From Pseudonocardiaceae bacterium (GTDB lineage: Bacteria; Actinomycetota; Actinomycetes; Mycobacteriales; Pseudonocardiaceae), in contig WHSZ01000046.1 of NCBI GenBank assembly GCA_009379845.1, forward strand, positions 1 to 48,592: DNA of 48,592 nucleotides. Reading direction: 5' to 3'. Positions 42,966 to 48,592 of this stretch are shown here, piece after piece. The position numbers and the translations under genes are program-made. The notes below the pieces were generated by a model. It saw only the letters and a list, made by a program, of their open reading frames with translations. It searched no databases and had not been told where the DNA came from. The stretch's first letter is position 1. Every line of letters begins with the position of its first letter.

Positions 42966-43577
42966 GTGGTGACAGTGCGAGCAAGGCGATTGGATTACTC
43001 GGAGGCGACGCGTGCGGCGCTGGTCGACAGTGCGGTTGAGCTGTTCACCAAGCACGGCTACGCGCAGACCTCGCTTGACCAGGTCGCCAAGCGTGCCCGG
43101 GTAACGAAGGGCGCGCTGTACCACCACTTCAGCGGCAAGCAGGCGCTGTTCGAAGCGGCCTTCGACCTGATGGAGAGCCGCTGCGTGCAGCGACTCGGGG
43201 AAATCCTGAACGGCTCGGCCTCACCGTGGGACCGCGCCCGTGCCGGGCTGCGCGCGTTCGTCGAGACGTGCCTCGATCCCTCCTACCAGCGGATCGTCAT
43301 CCACGAGGCGCCGGTGGTGATGGGCTGGGAACGGTGGCGTGAAGCGGAGGACAACTTCAGCTTCGGTCTGGTGCGCGCCGGGGTGGAGATGTTGATCGAG
43401 GCGGGCGAGATCGAAGAGGTGCCTGTCGAGGTGACCTCCCGGCTGCTGTACGGCGCGCTGTCTTCGGCGGCCATCTTCATCGCCACCTCGACCGACCAGA
43501 AAAAGGTCGGAGCCGAGGTCACCAGCACGATCGAGCGGCTGCTCGAGATCGTGCGGGTGCCAGGAGCCGGTGCGTGA
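42966..43577 (+). CDS. TetR-family transcriptional regulator
   Basis: A 203-residue repressor. The helix-turn-helix is complete: RAALVDSAVELFTKHGYAQTSLDQVAKRARVTKGALYHHFSGKQALFEAAF (read in pieces, about residues 15-65). The C-terminal ligand domain has FVETCLDPSYQRIVIHEAPVVMGW, the TetR_C pattern seen in many actinobacterial repressors of MFS or membrane proteins. Several GTG codons are possible; 42966 is about eight bases after TAGGG, the best spacing. It likely binds the palindromes upstream and controls the divergent hypothetical gene. Confidence 0.88.
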   Translation: MVTVRARRLDYSEATRAALVDSAVELFTKHGYAQTSLDQVAKRARVTKGALYHHFSGKQALFEAAFDLMESRCVQRLGEILNGSASPWDRARAGLRAFVETCLDPSYQRIVIHEAPVVMGWERWREAEDNFSFGLVRAGVEMLIEAGEIEEVPVEVTSRLLYGALSSAAIFIATSTDQKKVGAEVTSTIERLLEIVRVPGAGA

Positions 43578-43595
43578 TCCGTTAGCCTTGCCAGG

Positions 43596-44534
43596 GTGGA
43601 CGTCAGAATCTTCACCGAGCCGCAGCAGGGTGCCAGCTACGACGATCTGTTGCGGGTCGCCCGCTGCACGGAGGACGCCGGCTACTCCGGCTTCTTTCGT
43701 TCCGATCACTACCTGAAGATGGGGCCGGTCGACGGTCTGCCGGGACCAACCGACGCGTGGATCACGCTTGCCGGGTTGGCACGGGACACCAGCCGGGTGC
43801 GGCTGGGCACCCTGATGACGGCCGCGACGTTCCGGCAGCCGGGGCCGCTGGCGATCTCCGTGGCGCAGATCGATCAGATGTCCGGCGGGCGTGTCGAGTT
43901 CGGCCTCGGTTCCGGCTGGTTCGCCGACGAGCACACCGCCTACGGGATCCCGCTGCCGCCGTTGGGTGAGCGGTTCGACCGCTACGCCGAGCAGCTGGAG
44001 ATCATCACCGGGCTGTGGGCGACACCGGTCGGGGAAAGTTTTTCCTTTGCCGGCAAGTATTTCCAGCTGGACGGCTCGCCCGCGCTTCCGAAGCCTGCGC
44101 AGCACCCACGGCCGCCCGTGCTGCTCGGCGGTAAGGGCAAGAAGCGCACCCCTGAGCTGGCCGCCCGGTTCGCCGACGAGTTCAACCTGCCCTTCGTGGA
44201 CGTCGAAACGGCCGTCGCGCAGTACGACCGGGTGGACGCCGCCTGCCGTGCGATCGGGCGGGATCCCTCGGAGATCGCCCGCTCGGCAGCGCTGGTGGTG
44301 TGCCTCGGCGCCGACGACGCCGAGGTGGCTCGGCGGGCCGGTGCGATCGGACGTGACGTGGACGAGCTGCGTGCGAACGGGCTGGCCGGTTCACCGGCCG
44401 AGGTTGTGCAGCGGATCGGCGAGTGGCGCGAGCGAACCGGGCTTGACCGGCTGTACCTCCAGGTCCTGGATCTTTCCGACCTGGCGCACATCGAGCTGTT
44501 CGCCAGCGACGTCGTTCCGCAGCTCCGCTCGTGA
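43596..44534 (+). CDS. LLM-class F420-dependent oxidoreductase
   Basis: A 312-residue luciferase-like TIM-barrel protein. Typical segments are GYSGFFRSDHYLKM, RVRLGTLMTAATFRQPGPLA, DQMSGGRVEFGLGSGWFADEH and RFDRYAEQLEIITGLW. The class uses cofactor F420, available in actinobacteria, to reduce or oxidise small organic substrates. It starts with GTG 18 bases after the TetR stop and may share its transcript. The 3' end overlaps a large inverted repeat. Confidence 0.88.
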   Translation: MDVRIFTEPQQGASYDDLLRVARCTEDAGYSGFFRSDHYLKMGPVDGLPGPTDAWITLAGLARDTSRVRLGTLMTAATFRQPGPLAISVAQIDQMSGGRVEFGLGSGWFADEHTAYGIPLPPLGERFDRYAEQLEIITGLWATPVGESFSFAGKYFQLDGSPALPKPAQHPRPPVLLGGKGKKRTPELAARFADEFNLPFVDVETAVAQYDRVDAACRAIGRDPSEIARSAALVVCLGADDAEVARRAGAIGRDVDELRANGLAGSPAEVVQRIGEWRERTGLDRLYLQVLDLSDLAHIELFASDVVPQLRS

Positions 44535-44634
44535 GCTCGTGAGTCTTATTGGGTGCTATAGCACCGAACTCTGTTTGATGGCACCAAGCATGACCCGATG
44601 ACAAGCAGGGCTCGCTGACTCACGAGCTCACGAG
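44528..44634. repeat. Palindromic TGCTATA repeat, copy 3, between convergent genes
   Basis: Perfect 18-base arms CTCGTGAGCTCGTGAGTC (44528-44545) and its complement (44617-44634) enclose 71 bases. The left side carries the 22-base core at 44539-44560 and a perfect centre GGTGCTATAGCACC at 44552-44565. The right half is displaced by about 50 unrelated bases. The arms cover both stop codons, those of the LLM gene and of lipB, so the structure may also terminate both transcripts. Confidence 0.8.
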
Positions 44635-45371
44635 CGCGTCAGCGCGAAACGCACCCCGGGCGCGGCGGGCTCTTCGTGGCTGGCCAGCCAGTGGTCGGAA
44701 ACCGGGAGCGTGCCGTCCAGTGCCGCCAGCACCGCGTCGCTGGCCAGCGACCGCACCTCGGCGACGGTGACGTCCCTGCCGAGCTCGGCTGACAGCGAGG
44801 TCACGCCGGCGTCCACGATGCCGCACGGCACGATAACGCCGAACTCGCTGAGGTCGGCGTTACAGTTGATCTCGAAGCCGTGCATGGTGACGCCACGCTG
44901 CACCCGGATGCCGATCGCGGCGATCTTGCGCTCCGGGCCCCGCTCGTCGGCGGATAGCCACACGCCGCTACGCCCCTCCACCCGGCCGGTGTGCAGGCCG
45001 AGCTGGGCGCACACCGCGATCAGCGCTTCCTCGAGACGACGTACGTAGTCCACCACGTCGACCGGGTCGGCGAGCTTGACGATCGGGTAACCGACGAGCT
45101 GGCCAGGCCCATGCCAGGTGATCTTGCCGCCGCGGTCCACGTCGATCACCGGCGTGCCGTCGGTCGGGCGCTCGTGTGGTTCGGTTCGCTTACCCGCGGT
45201 GTACACCGATGGGTGCTCGAGCAGCAGCAGCGTGTCGGCCGCGGAATCCTCGTCGCGGGCGGTGACGAGGTCGCGCTGCAGCTCCCACGCTTCCAGGTAA
45301 TCGATCGTCCCGAGTGGACGGACGTGCACCGGTTCGGTGGTGGCACGGCAGGAACGTTCCGGGGTAGTCAC
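44628..45371 (-). CDS. lipB: Octanoyltransferase LipB
   Basis: A 247-residue enzyme moving octanoate from acyl carrier protein to lipoyl domains. The catalytic Cys lies in [16 protein letters not shown] and the Lys in [21 protein letters not shown]. The substrate region is [20 protein letters not shown]. The GTG start overlaps the PAP2 stop (GTGA), so it is coupled to that gene; the longer open frame upstream belongs to other genes. Confidence 0.96.
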   Translation of the reverse strand: MTTPERSCRATTEPVHVRPLGTIDYLEAWELQRDLVTARDEDSAADTLLLLEHPSVYTAGKRTEPHERPTDGTPVIDVDRGGKITWHGPGQLVGYPIVKLADPVDVVDYVRRLEEALIAVCAQLGLHTGRVEGRSGVWLSADERGPERKIAAIGIRVQRGVTMHGFEINCNADLSEFGVIVPCGIVDAGVTSLSAELGRDVTVAEVRSLASDAVLAALDGTLPVSDHWLASHEEPAAPGVRFALTRS

Positions 45372-46006
45372 GCCTTCGAGCTTACGACGCCCGCGCCGTG
45401 CGGTGAAGCCGGCTGCAGCCTGACGGCCACCGAAGCCAGCAGTCCGACGCCGAGCACCGCGAGGACGGAGCCGAGCGTGTCGGTCAGCCAGTGCACGCCG
45501 AGCACGATCCGGCTCAGCGCGGACAGCAGTACCGCACCGGTCGAGGCGGCTACCGCGAGCCACAGCCGGTGCCTGGCCCGCAGCAGGCACAGCAGCACCA
45601 CCACGAACGCGACGCTGCCCACCGAAACCACGTGCCCGCTCGGATAGCTCATCATCGGGTACTCGCGCGGGCGCTCGCGCTCGAACGCGGGTTTGAACAG
45701 CGACGTCAGCCGGCACGCCACACCGACGAGCGCGCAACGGCAGAGCAGCGCGGCCCGCTCGGTATGTCCGCGCCGGGTGGCCAGCACGATCGCGACGATC
45801 AGGGCCACCATGCCGGCGACCGGCAGGGCGGGACCGAAGATCGTCGTGACCACCTCGGTGATCGCACCGAGCGGCCGCTGCCACTGACCGTGCAGTGCAT
45901 CGGCCACCGCGGCGTCCGGTTCTGGTGGCCGTTCCCGCACCAGCAGGCCGAGTGCCACGAACCCGGCAAGCAGGACCGCGGCGACGGCAAGCAATCTCAC
46001 GCGCAT
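45368..46006 (-). CDS. PAP2-family membrane phosphatase
   Basis: A 212-residue integral membrane phosphatase with about six hydrophobic segments. The three phosphatase motifs are [18 protein letters not shown] and [12 protein letters not shown]. Such enzymes remove phosphate from lipid phosphates such as undecaprenyl pyrophosphate or phosphatidate. Its gene is sandwiched with four- and ten-base overlaps between the epimerase and lipB, which is unexpected for a lipoylation cluster. Confidence 0.9.
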   Translation of the reverse strand: MRVRLLAVAAVLLAGFVALGLLVRERPPEPDAAVADALHGQWQRPLGAITEVVTTIFGPALPVAGMVALIVAIVLATRRGHTERAALLCRCALVGVACRLTSLFKPAFERERPREYPMMSYPSGHVVSVGSVAFVVVLLCLLRARHRLWLAVAASTGAVLLSALSRIVLGVHWLTDTLGSVLAVLGVGLLASVAVRLQPASPHGAGVVSSKA

Positions 46007-46884
46007 GCCGCGGCGAGTGCGTCCGGCAGTTCGGGGTAGCGGAACGGGAACTCGCGCCGCAGCAGCGCAGCCGGCTTCGCCCGCTGCCCGAACACCAGCA
46101 TCTCCTCCGCCTGCTGGCCGAGCAGGCCGCGCAGCACGAAGGCCGGTGCGACCCACGGCGTCGGCCGCCCGAGCGCGCGACCGAGTTCCCTGGTGAACTC
46201 CGCGTTGCGAGCCGGGTTCGGCGCGCACAGGTTCACCGGCCCGGTCAGCTGGTCGTCTTCGAGCGCGAAGCGGATCGCCGCGACCAGGTCATCGAGGTGT
46301 ATCCACGGCAGGTACTGCCTGCCGTCCCCGAACCGGGCGCCGAGCACAGCCTTGAAAGCCACCCGCAGCACGCCGAGCAGCCCGCCCTCGCGGGCCAGCA
46401 CCGGCCCGGTACGCAGCCGCACGACGCGGGCGCCCGCGTCGGACGCCGGGTGTGTCATGGCCTCCCAGTCCCGGCACAACTCGGCGAGGAAGCCGGTGCC
46501 CTGACCCGAGGACTCGTCGACAACCGTCTCGCCGGTGTCGCCGTAGAAGCCGGCCCCGGAAGCGTTGATCAGCAGCGGCACGCCACGCTCGGCGACGGCG
46601 GCGGCCAGTACTTCGGTCGGTTCGAGGCGGCTGTCCCTGATCAGCTGCTTGTGCGCGGCGCTCCACCTGGCCGGGGCGAGCGGCCGGCCGCACAGGTTGA
46701 TCACGGCGTGCACGCCGTCCAGCGCGCCGGAGTCGATCCGCCCGGCCGGCGGGTCCCAGCCACGCTCATCCGTGCCGACCGGTGCTCGCCGGACCAGCCG
46801 CAGCACCTCGTGCCCGCCGTGCCGCAGCGCGGGCGCGAGGGCGGACCCGATGAAGCCGGACGAACCGGCGATCAGCACGCGCAT
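45997..46884 (-). CDS. TIGR01777 family NAD-dependent epimerase/dehydratase-like protein
   Basis: A 295-residue extended short-chain dehydrogenase of the SulA/YfcH group. The NAD(P) site is [14 protein letters not shown] at the N terminus; the family signature [25 protein letters not shown] follows, then [14 protein letters not shown] with the active-site Tyr. The DUF1731 C-terminal part ends [15 protein letters not shown]. Its substrate is unknown. It is the first gene of the lipB unit. Confidence 0.9.
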   Translation of the reverse strand: MRVLIAGSSGFIGSALAPALRHGGHEVLRLVRRAPVGTDERGWDPPAGRIDSGALDGVHAVINLCGRPLAPARWSAAHKQLIRDSRLEPTEVLAAAVAERGVPLLINASGAGFYGDTGETVVDESSGQGTGFLAELCRDWEAMTHPASDAGARVVRLRTGPVLAREGGLLGVLRVAFKAVLGARFGDGRQYLPWIHLDDLVAAIRFALEDDQLTGPVNLCAPNPARNAEFTRELGRALGRPTPWVAPAFVLRGLLGQQAEEMLVFGQRAKPAALLRREFPFRYPELPDALAAACA

Positions 46885-46957
46885 GGACTGATCATCCCAC
46901 CGTCACCTCGTGCGGCCCACGAGAACGTCCGGGTCGCCATGGCCGAGCGGGCGGTAC

Positions 46958-48592
46958 TCACAGCCCGAGGTCGGCCTCGAACCTGCCCTCCTGGAGGCGG
47001 TTCTTGATCGTGGTCAGGAAGCGGCCGGCGTCCGCACCGTCCACCAACCGGTGGTCGTAGGTCAGCGCGAGATACGCCATCGACCGGATCGCGATGGTGT
47101 CGTCCCCGTTGGTATCGGACATCACCACCGGACGCTTCACCACGGACCCGACACCGAGGATGCCGACCTGGGGCTGCACCAGGATCGGCGTGTCGCTCAG
47201 CGCGCCGTTGCTGCCCAGGTTGGTCAGCGAAAACGTGCCACCGGCGAGCTCGTCCGGCTTGATCTGGTTGTTCCGGGTCCGGGTGGCAAGGTCGTTGATC
47301 TTGTGGGCGAGCCCGGCGATGTTCAGCTCACCCGCGTTGTGCACGACCGCGTTCACCAGGCCGCGCTCGGTGTCGATCGCGATACCGAGGTGCTCGGCCC
47401 CGTAGTAGGTGACCTCCTTGGCCTCCTCGTTGATCGACGCGTTCAGCTTCGGGTGCTGCTTCAACGCCTCAACGGTCGCCTTGGCGAAGAACGGCAGGAA
47501 CGTGAGCTTCACGCCTTCCCGCTGCTCGAAACCCGTCTTGGCGCGGTCCCGCATCCGCGCGATCTTGGTGACGTCCACTTCGAACAGCTGGGTGAGCTGT
47601 GCGGAGATCGCCAGCGATTCGCGGGTGCGCTGGGCGACGACCTGCCGAAGCCTGGACAGCTTCTGGGTGGTTCCGCGCAGCGACTGTGCCTCCGCGGACG
47701 GCGCGGCAGGTGCTGGTGCCGCGGCCTGGGCGGGCGCGGCCGCCGCGGCGGGCTCCGGCCGGGCAGGCTGCTGCTTCGCCTCGACGGCGGCCAGCACGTC
47801 CTGCTTGCGGATCCGGCCGCCGACCCCGCTGCCCTTGATGGTGTTCAGGTCGATGCCGTGCTCACCGGCCAGCTTGCGCACCAGCGGCGTGACGTACGGC
47901 GCGCCGCTCGCGGATTCGTCGGCCTCGGCGGGGGGTGCGCTCGGCTGGGGCGGGGCCGGCTGCTGGGGCTGTGCCGGCTGAGCGGGTTGCGCTGGAGCGG
48001 TTTGCGCCTGTGGGGGCTGTTGCGCCTGCGGAGCAGGCTGCTCCTGCGTGGCGTGCTTCGGTGCGGATTCTGGTTGCGGTGCCGGCTGCGGCGCTGGTCC
48101 AGGCTCCGGGGACGGCGCGGGTGCGGCCTGTGCGGGCGCGGCGCTTGAGCCCCCCACCATGGAGTCCCCCACCATCGCGAGCTGGCCGCCGACTTCGACG
48201 GTCTCGTCCTCGCTGGCGACGATCTCCAGCAGGGTGCCGGCTACCGGCGAGGGGATCTCGGTGTCGACCTTGTCGGTGGACACCTCAAGCAACGGCTCGT
48301 CCACCGCGACCGTGTCCCCGACCTGCTTGAGCCAGCGGGTCACGGTGCCCTCGGTGACGCTCTCCCCCAGTGCGGGCATGGTCACCGGCGTGCCGGCGCC
48401 GCCCCCTCCGGAGGACGGTGCGGGCGCGGCCTGCGCGGGTGCCGACTCCGGCTCCGGGGGTGCGGGGGTCGCCGCGGCGGGTTCCGGCTGCGCGGGCTGC
48501 TGCTCGGCAGGCGCCTGCTGGGCCTGCCGCTCGGCCTGCTGGGCCGGTTGCTCGGCGGGTGCCTGCTCGCTGGAGCCGGCCGAGGCCGCCCC
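46958..48592 (-). CDS. sucB: 2-oxoglutarate dehydrogenase E2 (dihydrolipoamide succinyltransferase), C-terminal part
   Basis: The frame is open to the right edge, so the N terminus (probably another lipoyl domain) is missing; 544 residues are visible. In order these are an Ala/Pro/Gln-rich linker, a lipoyl domain ([22 protein letters not shown]) with its lipoylated Lys in [14 protein letters not shown], a long Gln/Pro/Ala linker, an E3-binding domain ([23 protein letters not shown]) and the catalytic domain ending in [17 protein letters not shown]. An ATG at the lipoyl domain is not the true start, because coding-type linker continues upstream. It is the natural substrate of LipA and LipB encoded nearby. 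Confidence 0.93.
   Translation of the reverse strand, partial: GAASAGSSEQAPAEQPAQQAERQAQQAPAEQQPAQPEPAAATPAPPEPESAPAQAAPAPSSGGGGAGTPVTMPALGESVTEGTVTRWLKQVGDTVAVDEPLLEVSTDKVDTEIPSPVAGTLLEIVASEDETVEVGGQLAMVGDSMVGGSSAAPAQAAPAPSPEPGPAPQPAPQPESAPKHATQEQPAPQAQQPPQAQTAPAQPAQPAQPQQPAPPQPSAPPAEADESASGAPYVTPLVRKLAGEHGIDLNTIKGSGVGGRIRKQDVLAAVEAKQQPARPEPAAAAAPAQAAAPAPAAPSAEAQSLRGTTQKLSRLRQVVAQRTRESLAISAQLTQLFEVDVTKIARMRDRAKTGFEQREGVKLTFLPFFAKATVEALKQHPKLNASINEEAKEVTYYGAEHLGIAIDTERGLVNAVVHNAGELNIAGLAHKINDLATRTRNNQIKPDELAGGTFSLTNLGSNGALSDTPILVQPQVGILGVGSVVKRPVVMSDTNGDDTIAIRSMAYLALTYDHRLVDGADAGRFLTTIKNRLQEGRFEADLGL

Overview
This is a high-GC actinobacterial chromosome segment. It carries a DUF222/13E12 HNH protein, a DUF6292 protein, a GarA-like FHA protein, an F420-type LLM oxidoreductase, a Ku protein, WYL and FCD-GntR regulators, and a sucB/TIGR01777/lipB/lipA neighbourhood. 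Together these suggest Pseudonocardiaceae (Amycolatopsis-like). That family call is inference from gene content. I saw no rRNA, tRNA, CRISPR array, transposase or phage gene.

Layout. 1-3.2 kb: truncated DUF222 endonuclease, a Leu/Val dehydrogenase, Ku and a small helical protein. 3.2-6.3 kb: CynX-type MFS exporter, TetR regulator and a divergent FAD monooxygenase sharing a strong palindromic operator. 6.3-10.8 kb: an Nramp-like transporter without the DPGN motif plus a coupled small membrane protein, a GntR regulator and another MFS carrier. 10.8-14.8 kb: FHA protein, then an eroded zone with remnants of a zinc-type alcohol dehydrogenase, a haloacid dehalogenase and probably a winged-helix protein, interleaved with an intact WYL regulator, an epoxide hydrolase and a DUF6292 gene. 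14.9-18.5 kb: a PaoABC-like molybdenum aldehyde oxidoreductase.

18.5-25.7 kb, minus strand: a tightly overlapped eight-gene hydroxyproline catabolic operon. Reading from its promoter it encodes a three-part D-hydroxyproline dehydrogenase, the two AcnX cis-3-hydroxyproline dehydratase subunits (the large one frameshifted), a DapA-family deaminase, a proline-racemase-type hydroxyproline epimerase and an FCD-GntR regulator. A PhzF-family gene diverges from its promoter. 26.5-29.4 kb: a DnaJ-transmembrane-NERD protein and a DASS/SLC13 carrier.

29.4-39 kb: a carbon monoxide dehydrogenase-type molybdenum hydroxylase locus. It has a MocA-like nucleotidyltransferase, MoxR ATPase (CoxD), VWA protein (CoxE), XdhC/CoxF, then CoxS, CoxL (form II AYRGAGR), CoxM and a membrane-anchored CoxG. 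A Uma2 and a VOC gene lie inside. 39-48.6 kb: alpha/beta hydrolase, DUF4333 lipoprotein, DedA, lipA, a hypothetical gene, TetR, LLM oxidoreductase, lipB, PAP2 phosphatase, TIGR01777 epimerase and the 3' part of sucB. LipB and LipA make the lipoyl groups that SucB carries.

The most unusual non-coding signal is a dispersed palindromic repeat with a conserved 22-base core ending in TGCTATA. It occurs three times, each time at or just after the stop of a plus-strand gene, and each copy has decayed differently.
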